A stretch of DNA of 64,000 nt from Rhodobacteraceae bacterium HTCC2083 (lineage in GTDB: Bacteria; Pseudomonadota; Alphaproteobacteria; Rhodobacterales; Rhodobacteraceae), in contig DS995276.1 of NCBI GenBank assembly GCA_000156115.1, forward strand, positions 2,070,226 through 2,134,225. The letters are read 5' to 3'. The position numbers and the translations under genes are program-made. This document shows, one piece after another, positions 7,851-18,100 of the stretch. The notes beneath the pieces were generated by a model. It ran no database searches, was not told the origin of the DNA, and saw only the letters and a program-made list of their open reading frames with translations. The number at the start of each line of letters is the position of its first letter. Position 1 is the first letter of the stretch.

Positions 7851-10187
7851 ATGTCCGACACGAGCGACCAGAAACCGCAAGACTCGATATTTCCAAGCAA
7901 ATACGTTTACATTCTTGCGTTGGTTTTTGTTGCGATGGGGATCGTCAACAGCATGCCAACAATCCCGGGGTGGGATCAGATGTGGCAAACGATGACGGGC
8001 ATCGAACAGCTGAAAGTGCGTTCTTTCTCCACTGAGTATTTCTATCCGCTGGTCTTCTTCATAATGATGCTGATCGTTGCGATGAAACATTCCATGTGGC
8101 GCGCATGGGCAGGCACGTCGCGTGCTTGGTTCGGCTGTTTTATGGACACCGCTTTGGTGGTTGCCGCGGCTGCGATTTCCATCACTTATCTCATTGAGAT
8201 TGATAGCGTTTGCATCATAGATGCCTTTACGGGCGAACGCGCACGGATCATGGCGGAAACCCTTGCTGCAGAGATCGAGTTCGCGGAAACCATGGGGCTG
8301 CCTATACCAGACACAGTGGAAGACCCGAAATGCGTGGCGACCACTGGGGTCTGGCTTGTGGCGATCATGGGTGCGTCGATCCTGATTTTCCTTGGCTATA
8401 ACGTTAAGGTCTGGGGCTTGCCCTTGGTCTTGGTCGCGATGCTGGTTGCTGCCTACACGATCGGCACGGTGCTGGTGTGGTATTTCCACGGACCTGACGA
8501 CATCAACAAATACTTGATGACCAAACTTGGTGGGGAGCCGCGCACCTTCCTGGACGGTGTGCCCAATGTGCATGACGCTTTGGTGAATAACTCCTCCGGC
8601 ATGTTGGGCCGGTTCATGTACGTAATTATGAACCTCGTTTTTCCCTACATCATCCTTGGGGCGATGTTCGGCAAATCGGCGGGCGGGCAATCTTTGATCA
8701 AGCTCGCGTTCCGCTGGACACGCAATTTGCGCGGCGGGCCTGCCCATGCGGCGATTGTGTCGTCGGCGATGTTTGGTACGATCACGGGTGGCCCTGTGAC
8801 GAACGTTCTCTCGACCGGGGTTCTTACGATTCCAATGATGATAAAAGCAGGTTTCTCACGTGTCTTCGCAGGCGGTGTTGAAGCGGCGGCCTCCTCGGGT
8901 GGCTCAATCATGCCACCTGTGATGGGCGTCGCGGCGTTCATCCTCGCAGCACTCACAGCAACACCTTACGGTGACGTGATTATCGCGGCAACGATCCCTG
9001 CGATTGCTTATTTCTTCTGCCTCTTCCTCACTGCGATGTTCCAATCGCGCAAACAAGGGATCGAAGCGTTCGGTGAATTCACCGATGACATGCGCATCAC
9101 CCGAACAGACATTCTGCACCTGATGCAAATCTTTCTGCCGATCCTGTTGATCCTCGTTCTTTTGCTAACGAAGAAAGATGCGGTTGGCTGTGGCTGGCTT
9201 GGTTGGTTGCTCGGTGCTGAAACTGTTATCAACAATGGCGTGTGCCGTGCGATTGAGCTGCCTTGGTTCTTGCAACTCTACCAGAATGCCGCTGGCGATG
9301 CGGGCGCGACAGGATGGTGGGGTGCCGCTTTGGTGATTGCGCTGCTATTTCTCGACAAGGATTTCCGCAAGACACCTCGTAAGGCGCTGGACGCTTTGGC
9401 GGATGCGGGGATCACGGTATCGACGTTGTATCTGATGTTCCTTGCGGTGACTGTGATCGACGTAAGTCTCAACTTCACGGGTCTGTCGAAATTCGTTGGG
9501 ATCGATGTGCTCGGCTTCTTGCTGTCGCTTGATCTTGGCGGCAGTGCGTCCTTCTCCATGCAGCTCATGGCGCTTGGTATCACGATGCTTTTGGCGGTTT
9601 TATTGGGAATGGGAATGCCTGCGGTGCCTGCCTATATCAACGTCGCTTTGTTAATGGGGCCACTACTGATCGGCCTCGGACTTGCGACCTTCACCGCGCA
9701 TATGTTCATCTTTTACTTCGCGGTTGCGTCAGCGATCACGCCACCTGTAGCCTTGGCTGCATTTGCCGCCTCGACGATCACCAAAGCGGAACCGATGGCC
9801 ACAGGATTCAGCGCTGTGCGCTCGGGCATCGTGATGTTCGTCATCCCGTTCATCTTTGCCTTTTACCCAGAATTATTGTTGATTGACCAAGCGCTTATTG
9901 ACCCATCAAGCCCCGGTAAAGAATTCCTGCCGGGCTATGAGGACGGGGTCACAGTGATAGCGCTTTTGTGGTTGCTCGCACGTCTTATCTTCGCGCTTTA
10001 TCTCATCGCGAGTGCACTGTCGCGCTATGACACGGGACCGCTGAGTATGCCTTGGGTGTTGATCCGTTTGGCCGTTGCGGCAACGGTACTGGCCAAGGCT
10101 GAAACGATCTATCTTGCAGCGATTGCGGTGGGCGTTGGTCTTTTGATTGTGCACCGTGTGATGAACCGGCAGTCGATTGCCGCATAG
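7851..10187 (+). CDS. TRAP transporter fused permease (DctQM type, 4TM/12TM)
   Basis: The 778-residue membrane protein joins a small-permease region (N-terminal ~220 residues with several membrane segments) to a large DctM-like permease. Seen: about 16 or more hydrophobic segments, the G-G-x-x-x-H-A-A-I-V-S-S-A-M-F-G-T-I-T-G motif after residue 300, G-G-S-I-M-P-P-V-M-G near 350, and G-M-G-M-P-A-V-P-A-Y near 585, all typical of TAXI-linked fused permeases. It works with the upstream binding protein using an ion gradient, and it is followed after 12 bases by the sulfatase. An unusual cysteine-bearing loop lies around residues 120-165 and another at 440-460. Confidence 0.92.
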   Translation: MSDTSDQKPQDSIFPSKYVYILALVFVAMGIVNSMPTIPGWDQMWQTMTGIEQLKVRSFSTEYFYPLVFFIMMLIVAMKHSMWRAWAGTSRAWFGCFMDTALVVAAAAISITYLIEIDSVCIIDAFTGERARIMAETLAAEIEFAETMGLPIPDTVEDPKCVATTGVWLVAIMGASILIFLGYNVKVWGLPLVLVAMLVAAYTIGTVLVWYFHGPDDINKYLMTKLGGEPRTFLDGVPNVHDALVNNSSGMLGRFMYVIMNLVFPYIILGAMFGKSAGGQSLIKLAFRWTRNLRGGPAHAAIVSSAMFGTITGGPVTNVLSTGVLTIPMMIKAGFSRVFAGGVEAAASSGGSIMPPVMGVAAFILAALTATPYGDVIIAATIPAIAYFFCLFLTAMFQSRKQGIEAFGEFTDDMRITRTDILHLMQIFLPILLILVLLLTKKDAVGCGWLGWLLGAETVINNGVCRAIELPWFLQLYQNAAGDAGATGWWGAALVIALLFLDKDFRKTPRKALDALADAGITVSTLYLMFLAVTVIDVSLNFTGLSKFVGIDVLGFLLSLDLGGSASFSMQLMALGITMLLAVLLGMGMPAVPAYINVALLMGPLLIGLGLATFTAHMFIFYFAVASAITPPVALAAFAASTITKAEPMATGFSAVRSGIVMFVIPFIFAFYPELLLIDQALIDPSSPGKEFLPGYEDGVTVIALLWLLARLIFALYLIASALSRYDTGPLSMPWVLIRLAVAATVLAKAETIYLAAIAVGVGLLIVHRVMNRQSIAA

Positions 10188-10199
10188 AGGATTTAGCTC

Positions 10200-11762
10200 A
10201 TGACGCAGAAACCGAATTTCCTGTTGTTTATCACCGACCAGCACCGCGCGGATTGGCTTGGCTGTGCGGGACATCCTGTGGTGCGCACGCCCAACATTGA
10301 CGCAATTGCCGCCAAAGGCACGCGGTTCGAAGATTTCCATGTCGCTTTGCCCGTGTGCATGCCCAACCGTGCATCCTTGATGACGGGGCGTATGCCGTCA
10401 GTGCATGGGTTGCGCCATAATGGCTGTTTGTTGTCAGAACGCGCGAATACTTTCGTCGATGTGCTCGCCGCTGGTGGATACGCGACGGCAAGCTTTGGTA
10501 AAAGCCACCTCCAACCCTTTACCGATAGTCCACCTCTACGCAAAGAAGACCACGTTGAACGCTTGGTGCCCGAAGCATGGAAATCCGACACAGGGAAATA
10601 CACCAAAGAAGAACCGGCGAGTTTTGACAAGCCTTCGGATGCACCGTTCGAGACACCCTATTACGGCTTCCAGCATGTTGAAATGGCGACAAGTCACGGG
10701 GATCAATGTGGTGGTCAATATGGTCAATGGTTCCGCGAAACCGTGCCAAATTGGCAGGAGTTGCATGACCCCGCGAATGAGTTGGCGCATGACTACACAT
10801 GCCCACAAGCTTACCGCACCCCCATTCCAGAGGATAAGTATCCAACCGCTTGGGTTGCGGATAAAGCAATCTCTTATCTAGAGGAGCGCAAAGCAGGCGG
10901 CGATCCGTTTTTTGCGTTTGTGTCTTTTCCAGATCCGCATCATCCGTTTAATCCGCCGGGCAAATACTGGGATATGTATGATCCTAACGACTTTGACGTG
11001 GATCTGCCTTACGATGCACATCAGAACCCGACACCCCCTATGCAGCACGAAACGAAAATGTGGGAAACAGGCGAGGAGCCAGCGATCCCGCAATTTGCTT
11101 TCCGAGCGAGCGATCAACATGTGCGAGAAGCGAAAGCGCTGACAGCAGGTATGATCACTATGATTGATGATCACATTGGTCGCGTTATCGATGCGCTGAA
11201 AGCATCGGGCGAGTATGACAATACGGTGATCATCTTTACCTCTGATCATGGCGATTATCTGGGCGATTTTAATCTGATGCTGAAGGGAGCGATCCCGTTA
11301 CCGTCTATCACGCGTGTTCCGATGATCTGGTCTGATCCTGCCACGCGCAAAGGTGCACAGACGGAAACGCTTGCCTCGACAATCGACATCTCTGCCAGCA
11401 TTTTGGATCGTGCAGGTTTGGCCCCCTACAATGGTATTCAAGGCAGCAGTTTTATTGAGGCGCTGGATGGTACGCAGGTGCACCGCGACGAGGTGATGAT
11501 CGAGCACAATGATGGTGGTCCGCGCATGGGGTTCACCAAAGCGGTGCGCGCGCGGACGTTGCGGACAAAAGACTGGCGCATGTCGATCTTTGCGGGGGAA
11601 ACCTGGGGTGAGCTTTACGATCTGAACACGGACCCTCGAGAGTGCAATAACCTGTGGGACGACCCTTCGGCCAAGGATGTTCGGGCAGAGCTGACACTAC
11701 GTTTGGTGGATCATTTGACGTTCCAAATGGATGAAAGTCCGCGTGCGACCCGCTTGGCGTAG
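10200..11762 (+). CDS. Sulfatase (alkaline phosphatase superfamily)
   Basis: The 520-residue enzyme carries the sulfatase signature C-M-P-N-R-A-S-L-M-T-G-R, with Cys53 as the residue converted to formylglycine (C-x-P-x-R rule). An N-terminal D-Q-H-R metal motif and a C-terminal F-T-S-D-H-G-D-Y-L-G-D metal motif complete the active site. No signal peptide is visible, so it should act in the cytoplasm on an imported sulfate ester. Arylsulfatase, choline-sulfatase-like and phosphonate monoester hydrolase activities are all possible within this branch. It is co-transcribed with the TRAP transporter (12-base gap). No formylglycine-generating enzyme gene is present in the window. Confidence 0.88.
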   Translation: MTQKPNFLLFITDQHRADWLGCAGHPVVRTPNIDAIAAKGTRFEDFHVALPVCMPNRASLMTGRMPSVHGLRHNGCLLSERANTFVDVLAAGGYATASFGKSHLQPFTDSPPLRKEDHVERLVPEAWKSDTGKYTKEEPASFDKPSDAPFETPYYGFQHVEMATSHGDQCGGQYGQWFRETVPNWQELHDPANELAHDYTCPQAYRTPIPEDKYPTAWVADKAISYLEERKAGGDPFFAFVSFPDPHHPFNPPGKYWDMYDPNDFDVDLPYDAHQNPTPPMQHETKMWETGEEPAIPQFAFRASDQHVREAKALTAGMITMIDDHIGRVIDALKASGEYDNTVIIFTSDHGDYLGDFNLMLKGAIPLPSITRVPMIWSDPATRKGAQTETLASTIDISASILDRAGLAPYNGIQGSSFIEALDGTQVHRDEVMIEHNDGGPRMGFTKAVRARTLRTKDWRMSIFAGETWGELYDLNTDPRECNNLWDDPSAKDVRAELTLRLVDHLTFQMDESPRATRLA

Positions 11763-11876
11763 TGATTTAAAACAGTTGAGCGGAGTTATTGGACCTCTCC
11801 GGCTTTCAAAGTGGGTTGGATAGTACTCTAACATTTGCAAAAGCCGTGACATCTTTGTTCGCTTCTGGGACGTTGA
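11763..11876 (+). other. Intergenic stretch before the PKS remnant
   Basis: I see no gene here. The only structure is a short GGAG...CTCC inverted repeat near 11782-11800, too weak to call a terminator. The region presumably held the promoter of the decayed PKS operon. Confidence 0.4.
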
Positions 11877-12941
11877 ATGTCAGTATAGCTACATGGATTA
11901 TCCACCGCGCTTCCGCCTTATTGCCTGACACAGGATGAGGTGCGAGCGCGTGCGGGCATCATTTTTGGCGATAAATATCCGCAGTTCGACCGCCTTTCGA
12001 AAAGTTTTGTGAGCGCGAGCATTGATAGGCGCTACTCTGTTGTGCCGATTGACTGGTTTCACGAACCTCACGTTTGGGTCGATCGCAACACCGTCTTTAT
12101 GACAGATGTGAAAGCGATGTTTTTGGATGCGGCAGGCGCGGCTTTGCGCGACGTGGGTTGGCGCGCGGATCAGGTGGATTGCGTGGTCACAGTATCCTCA
12201 ACAGGCATCGCGACCCCAACGCTGAAAGCGCAAGTTTTTTTTGACATGGGCTTTCGCGATTACATTATGCGCGTGCCGCTTTTCGGGCTTGGCTGCGCGG
12301 GGGGCGTCTCAGGGCTTTCGATTGCGCGCACGCTTACCAATGGACAGAGCGGTGCGAAAGTTCTGCTTGTCGTGATAGAAACTTGTTCGTTGTCGTTTCG
12401 CGCGGATCGCTTGCAAAAAGCTGATATCATCGCGACCGCCTTGTTCGGCGACGGTACTGCTGCGGCCTGTTTAAGTTCCGAAACGCAGAACAATGGCCCG
12501 TTGGTAGAGCTTGGTCAGGGCCATCAAAAGATCTGGCTGGATACGCTTGGCATTATGGGATGGGACGTGGATGAAGCTGGGTTTGGTGTGGTGTTTAACC
12601 GCTCCATTCCTACGTTTGTGAGCGAAGAATTTGCAGTGGCGACCCAGGGCGCGCTGGATAGCGCGAGCCTCAGCCATACAAAGATTGATCGCTATATGTT
12701 TCACCCTGGTGGCGCGAAAGTGGTCGAGGCGATTGAAGATGCTTTGCATCTTGAGTAGGGCAGCCTTGATGCGGAACGCGACACGTTGCGCGAAGCGGGG
12801 AATATGTCGGCACCGACTGTTATGTCTGTGATGAAATTCGTTCTAGCAAATGGACAGAGCGGGCAAATGATGGGCTGCGCACTTGGGCCAGATTTCACCA
12901 CATCTTTCTTACTGTTTCACGTCTCTGAGGGGGGCGGATGA
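11877..12941 (+). pseudogene. Type III polyketide synthase, full length but with two in-frame TAG codons
   Basis: One frame runs for 354 codons from ATG 11877 to TGA 12941 and matches chalcone/stilbene-synthase-like enzymes from end to end: an N-terminal L-S-T-A-L-P-P, Y-S-V-V-P-I-D-W-F, the V-S-S-T-G-I-A-T-P-T motif, catalytic Cys in F-G-L-G-C-A-G-G-V-S-G-L, Q-K-A-D-I-I-A-T-A-L-F-G-D-G, and the His/Asn motifs H-P-G-G-A-K-V and G-N-M-S-A-P-T. It is interrupted by TAG at 11886 (codon 4, where Tyr would fit) and TAG at 12756 (where Gln would fit). Working members make alkyl-resorcinols or -pyrones. A restart at GTG 11940 followed by truncation at 12758 would lose the Asn of the catalytic triad. 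Confidence 0.8.
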
Positions 12942-13195
12942 TGGAAATGGCCACGCTGCTTTTTCTTGGCTTTATCATTGCTCAACTCTTGAGCAAATTG
13001 GTCGTCGCCAAGCGCAACACTGCATGTTTGCTGGACAAAGGTGCCTATGAGGTCGGAGCAGAGCATTATCTCATCATGGTTGGTAAGCACAGTCTGTGGA
13101 TCGCTGGCCTGTTGTTTCTCGGGTATGATGAAGGCGTCGCATATGGCTGGATTGCAATTTTTGAGGTTCTGCTGGCTGCAATCCCGTCGCTTTTT
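12938..13195 (+). pseudogene. Isoprenylcysteine-methyltransferase-like (ICMT) membrane protein, N-terminal fragment
   Basis: The ATG overlaps the PKS stop (ATGA), as in an intact operon. The first about 80 residues (M-M-E-M-A-T-L-L-F, then A-K-R-N-T-A-C-L-L-D-K-G-A-Y-E-V-G, then W-I-A-I-F-E-V-L-L-A) resemble the small membrane methyltransferases that accompany type III PKS genes in bacteria. The catalytic C-terminal half, which binds SAM, is missing. After about 13195 the sequence changes into the middle of an MMPL transporter in another frame, so a deletion has fused the two genes. Confidence 0.55.
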
Positions 13196-14594
13196 GGGGG
13201 CGGTAAGTGTCTTGGGGCTGTCGGTGTGGCTTGGCTACCCGATCAATGTGCTCAACAATGTGATCCCCCTTTTGATCTTGGTGCTTGGCAGGGCGGATGT
13301 GGTGCATTTTGCGGGACACCTAAAGGAAAGCGATCACGGCGCCTACGACACGGTTGCGCGCATTGGTCCGGCCTGCGCATTGACGGCACTGACCACTGCG
13401 TTGGCATTCGCGTGCATTATGCTAACCAGTAATGCGCAGTTGTTTGAGTTTGAAGTGCTCGGCGCGCTTGGCACATCGCTAGCTTTCGTGGTGTTCATCA
13501 CCACCTGTGCGTTGCTGGCGCAGGTGATCCGGCCTTCACACTACCCTACGCCCAAGTTCGCAAACGCGTTCGCTTCGGGTTTGACTCGCCTCAGTATAGC
13601 CCGCCCGCGCGTTTTGATCGTGGCTGCAAGCGCGCTGTTGGCGGTGTCGGTGGTTGGCTATCAGCAGACCAAAGCGTGGTGCCCGCTCTACCAAAATCTG
13701 CCCTAAGGCAGTACGACGGTTCAGGTGAACGACGCAATTGCGCGGGACTTTGGTGGTGTGTTCCAGATGATAGTTGATGTGAAGGGGGAGTGGGCAGACA
13801 CCATGGCGCTTGTGGATAAGCTCACGCAAATCGAAGGTGCTGAAGCGGTGCTCTCTAACACGGCACTAGCGCGTTGGTTGGTGCTAGATCGCGCGCCAAC
13901 ACTTGAGGATCTGGCGGATGCACCAAGCTCGTTGATCTAGCAGTTTCGCCCCTCGAATAACGTGCAGCGCATCTACATCTCTGTCCCGGAACCTATGCGT
14001 GATGCTAACGCCTTCGCGTTAGTCGAACGCCTGCAGGCGACTGCGATGCAAGGCGGTGCAGTGCGCGTTTTCGGCCTGCCCAGGGTGATGCGCGTGGAGG
14101 CGGTAAACCTGATCGCACAGCTCTCAGGCAGTCTGGTTCTGGTTTCGGTTCTTGCGACTCTAATCGTCGCACTTGTCTTCGGTGCGCTGTGTCTTTTCCC
14201 AGTGTTGCTGATCCCTAATGTGCTGCCTTTGATGCTTACGGGCGCATCCTTGCATTTGTGGGCTGGCGGAGAATTGTCGCCGACTGCTGTGCTGGCGCTA
14301 ACCATCTCATTTGGTATCGCGATCGACGATTCCGTACATTTCCTGAACCGTTTTTATGAGGCGCGAAAGCGTGGCGAAAGCGCGAACAGGGCCGCACAAT
14401 ATGCAAGCGCAACGGCGGGGCAAGTCATGGTGCTTACGACCGTTCTGCTGACCTTTGGACTAGCGATCACGATGATCAGCGGCTTTTTCCCGATCCACCT
14501 GTTTGGGGGTATGATGATCCTGACACTTTGGTTGGCTTTAGTGTTTGATCTCTTGTTGCTGCCCGCCCTTTTGGGAGGGAGAAAAAACTCATGA
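13190..14594 (+). pseudogene. MMPL/RND-family lipid exporter, 5'-deleted and with two stops
   Basis: A single frame shows an RND/MMPL transporter from a membrane segment (L-G-A-V-S-V-L-G-L-S-V-W-L-G-Y-P) through the second domain to its natural end. Typical parts are P-L-L-I-L-V-L-G-R-A-D-V-V-H, a T-A-L-T-T-A-L-A-F-A segment, an extracytoplasmic domain, and A-L-T-I-S-F-G-I-A-I-D-D-S-V-H-F. TAA at 13704 and TAG at 13938 break it, and roughly the first 230 residues expected for the family are gone. Such exporters move lipid products; here it would have served the PKS product. Confidence 0.78.
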
Positions 14595-15073
14595 AGTTGC
14601 GAGCGATCCTTGCGCTTTTCCTCCTGCTGAGCGCGCCTACATCTGCTAATACGCTCGCCGCTCTAAATGGTGCGTGGAGTGGCGGGGGTTGGGCGCGTGA
14701 AACGCCAGATATCGCACGAGAAGCACTTCGGTGCCGATTGAAAAACACATATAAGGCCAATGTTTTGACAGCCTCAGGGCGATGTGTTGAGAGCGGGCGC
14801 AAGATCTCGCTGTCGGGTGAACTTAAGAGCGAGGTGGGGTCGGACAAGATTTCAGGCCATTGGTCTAATCCTGATGGGCTGGGGGCGGTGCAGATTATAG
14901 GTGTGCAGTGCGATGGTATCCTTGCCTTTTTGGTGCGCGCAAAAGATCCTGAAACGGGCCGTCAGATTGCGCAGTACGTCGAATGGCGGATTGACGGTGC
15001 TTCAGTGCACCTGCGCGCATTTGACCGCGCTAACCCCAGCCTCATAATGTCCGACATTCGCTTCACGCGGTAG
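14591..15073 (+). CDS. Small secreted protein of unknown function, last gene of the PKS operon
   Basis: The 160-residue product starts with a signal peptide (about residues 1-19, ending T-S-A-N). The mature part is beta-rich by eye, with W-S-G-G-G-W-A-R near 32-39, paired cysteines (R-C-R, R-C-V, Q-C-D) and a G-H-W-S-N-P-D-G-L-G motif, suggesting a small barrel or lipid-binding fold. I do not recognise the family. Its ATG overlaps the MMPL stop (ATGA), so it belongs to the PKS operon, yet its frame is intact while all upstream genes are broken. It may have an independent role, or decay may not have reached it. Confidence 0.7.
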   Translation: MKLRAILALFLLLSAPTSANTLAALNGAWSGGGWARETPDIAREALRCRLKNTYKANVLTASGRCVESGRKISLSGELKSEVGSDKISGHWSNPDGLGAVQIIGVQCDGILAFLVRAKDPETGRQIAQYVEWRIDGASVHLRAFDRANPSLIMSDIRFTR

Positions 15074-15112
15074 CTTTCACCGTTTCCCTTTTCCATAAAT
15101 ACCCTGGGGATT

Positions 15113-15141
15113 CTCGGCGTGCCGAGACGGGGCAGAGCCCC
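15113..15141. terminator. Twin hairpin between convergent genes
   Basis: Two adjacent perfect stem-loops, CTCGGC-gt-GCCGAG and GGGGC-aga-GCCCC, lie between the stop of the secreted-protein gene and the stop of dnaE2. No T run follows, but the position suggests they separate the two convergent transcripts. Confidence 0.4.
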
Positions 15142-15148
15142 TCAACCG

Positions 15149-18100
15149 TTAATGAAAGTCACGACTTGGAAATAGCCGCTTGGCCTGATCCCTCGGATGC
15201 ATGGCACGCGCAGGTTGGCGACGCGGACGTGGGGCATCATCGGCTTCGGGATGTGTGATTCCGACCTGATCATCAAGCGGATGGCCAAGCTCGCTTAAAC
15301 GATGCGACAGGTCCTCGACCTCTTGGGCAATCACATGCACGACAATCCCTTCCCGCTGCAAAAAGCCTGTAACGCGCAAAAGGCGCCCCCCCATCACTGC
15401 GCGGCGATATTTTTCATAAAGCTTGGGCCAAACCACCACATTACTGACACCCGTTTCATCCTCAAGCGTGAGGAAAATAACACCCGAAGCCGTGCCGGGC
15501 CGTTGCCGCGTGATCACCAAACCGCACACAGAGATACGATGTAGGGGTGCATCGGGGAGTTTGTCGTGCGAGGTGAGCCCCGCAATATTCGGACGTAAAA
15601 GCTCCATGGGATGCGCGCGCAAAGTCAGCCGCATGGAGACGTAATCTTCCACTACCTCTTCGCCCAGATGCATCGCTGGCAAAACTACGTCAGGTTCCGA
15701 AATGCTCTCCCCATCAATGGGATCATTGAAGAGCGGTAAGGGTTGCTGTCCACGGATTGCCTTCACCAACCAAAGCGCATCACGGCGCGTGTGACCCATG
15801 TCGGAAAACCCATCCGCCTCGGCGAGACGTTCGAGTACAGAAGGCGCAACACCGGCACGCAGCCAGACCGCTTCAGGGTCGCGGTAGCCGTTGCCGCGTG
15901 CTGCGACGATCCAATCGGCATCCGTTTCGCGAAAGCCTTTGATCTGGCGAAACCCAAGCCGCAGCGCCAAAGCGCCATCACCCCGCCGCTCTAACGTGTT
16001 GTCCCATGTGCTGGCGTTCACGCAAATGGGGCGCACTTCGATGTGGTGTTCGCGGGCATCGCGCACGATTTGCGCGGGGGCGTAAAAGCCCATTGGCTGA
16101 GAGTTCAGCAAAGCGCAGGCAAAAACCGCAGGATGATGCTTTTTGAGCCAGGCGGAGACATAAACCAGCATCGCAAAGGCGGCTGCATGGCTTTCGGGAA
16201 AGCCATATTCGCCAAATCCCTCGATTTGCGCGAAACAGCGCTGTGCGAAGTTTTCGTCATAGCCGCGTGCTAGCATACCATTGATGAAGCGATCCTTGAA
16301 CGTGCTGATCGTGCCCATGCGTCGGAACGTGGCGAGTGAGCGGCGCAACTGGTCGGCTTCGGATGGATCAAAGCCCGCGGCGACCACGGCGATTTGCATG
16401 GCTTGTTCTTGGAAAAGTGGCACGCCGAGGGTTTTGCCGAGCACGTTTTCGAGTTCTTTTGACGGGAAATGCACTTCTTCGCGACCTTGGCGGCGGTTGA
16501 TATAGGGGTGCACCATGCCGCCTTGAATGGGGCCAGGACGTACGATGGCGACCTCGATCACCAAGTCGTAGAATTTACGTGGCAACATACGCGGGAGGAA
16601 GTTCATTTGCGCGCGGCTTTCCACCTGAAACACGCCAATCGCGTCGGCCACGCAAAGCATATCATAGGTTTCAGGATCCTCTTGCGGGATCGCTGCGATA
16701 GAGAGCGTTTTGCGATCATGTTCTTGCAACAAATCAAAGCTTTTGCGGATGCAGCTGAGCATGCCAAGGCCCAATATATCCACCTTTAGAATGCCCAATG
16801 TGTCGATGTCGTCCTTGTCCCATTCGATGACTGTGCGATCCTCCATTGCGGCGTTTTCAATTGGGCATAACTCGTCAAGCCGTTCTTTTGTAATGACAAA
16901 TCCGCCGACGTGCTGCGACAGGTGCCTTGGGAAACCGATGATCTCACCAATAAGGCGTATGGTCTGTGCAAGGCGGCGATCTTCGAGGTTCAGCCCTAAT
17001 TCGCGCACGCGTTCTGGGTCGGCCCCTTTGTCTGATTGCCCCCAGATTTGGCTCGACAATCCTGCTGTCACATCCTCACTCAGCCCCATGACTTTGCCCA
17101 CCTCGCGGATGGCACCACGGGTGCGAAAATGGGTGACAGTGGCGCACAGCCCTGCGCGATGACGCCCGTACTTGGCGTAAATATGCTGGATCACCTCTTC
17201 GCGGCGCTCATGTTCGAAATCGACGTCAATGTCAGGCGGCTCTGCGCGCGCTTCAGATACGAAACGCTCGACCACCATGGTGATCACTTCGGGGCTGACT
17301 TCGGTGATGCCGAGCAGATAACATAGGATCGAATTGGCGGCTGATCCGCGCCCTTGGCAGAGGATCCCTTGAGAGCGCGCAAATTGTACTATGTCATGTA
17401 CAGTAAGGAAGTAGGCAGGGAAATCCAGTGCCTTAACGAGCTTAAGTTCCTTCTTGATCTGTGCTTTTGCTTTTTCCGTCGCGCCGTTGGGGTAGCGTCG
17501 CATCATGCCCTCATAGGCGAGGCGGGTCAGGCGCTCTTGGGGTGGTTCGCCCTCGCTGATCTCATCGGGGTATTCGTAAGACAGCTCGCTGAGGCAAAAG
17601 CTACAGCGTGCGGCGATTTCGACGCTCCGCTGCAAAGCGGCAGGATGATCGCGAAACACACGCGACATATCCGCATGACCTTTGAGGCGGCGTTCGGCGT
17701 TGGGCAGCGCACGTGTGCCGATCTGATCAATGGTGATATGTTCGCGCATGCACGTCAGCACATCTGCGAGTTGGCGGCGTTTGCCATGGTGCATGAGCGG
17801 ATCGCCGACAGCGACCATGGGTGCCGATGTTTTGAGCGCGAGGTGGGCGCAATCGGCAAGGTAGGCTTGATCGGAGCCATTGTAGCGCGGGGCCGCGCCA
17901 AGGAAGACGTGGCTGGGATAGCGGCGTTGCATTTGTGTGATATCATGGGTGGTTTTGCGCAAAGGGCCACGGGGCAGGGCAATCAAGATCATGCCGGAGC
18001 AACCCTCAAGCAGATCAGGTAGGTCGAGATGGCATTGCCCTTTCTCTGCGCGGCGTTTGCCAAGTGTGAGAAGGCGGGTGAGGCGACTATACGCTGCGCG

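Noticed and set aside
11886-12758. Amber codons in the PKS read as pyrrolysine or another recoded residue
   Set aside because: The neighbouring MMPL and cydA genes also hold stops (TAA, TAG) together with deletions, no pyl genes are seen, and the two positions fit ordinary Tyr and Gln mutations.
13074-13319. Open frames opposite or across the PKS-MMPL pseudogenes and other large genes
   Set aside because: They are shadows of the real frames: no ribosome-binding site, no family motifs and codon use unlike that of real genes here.
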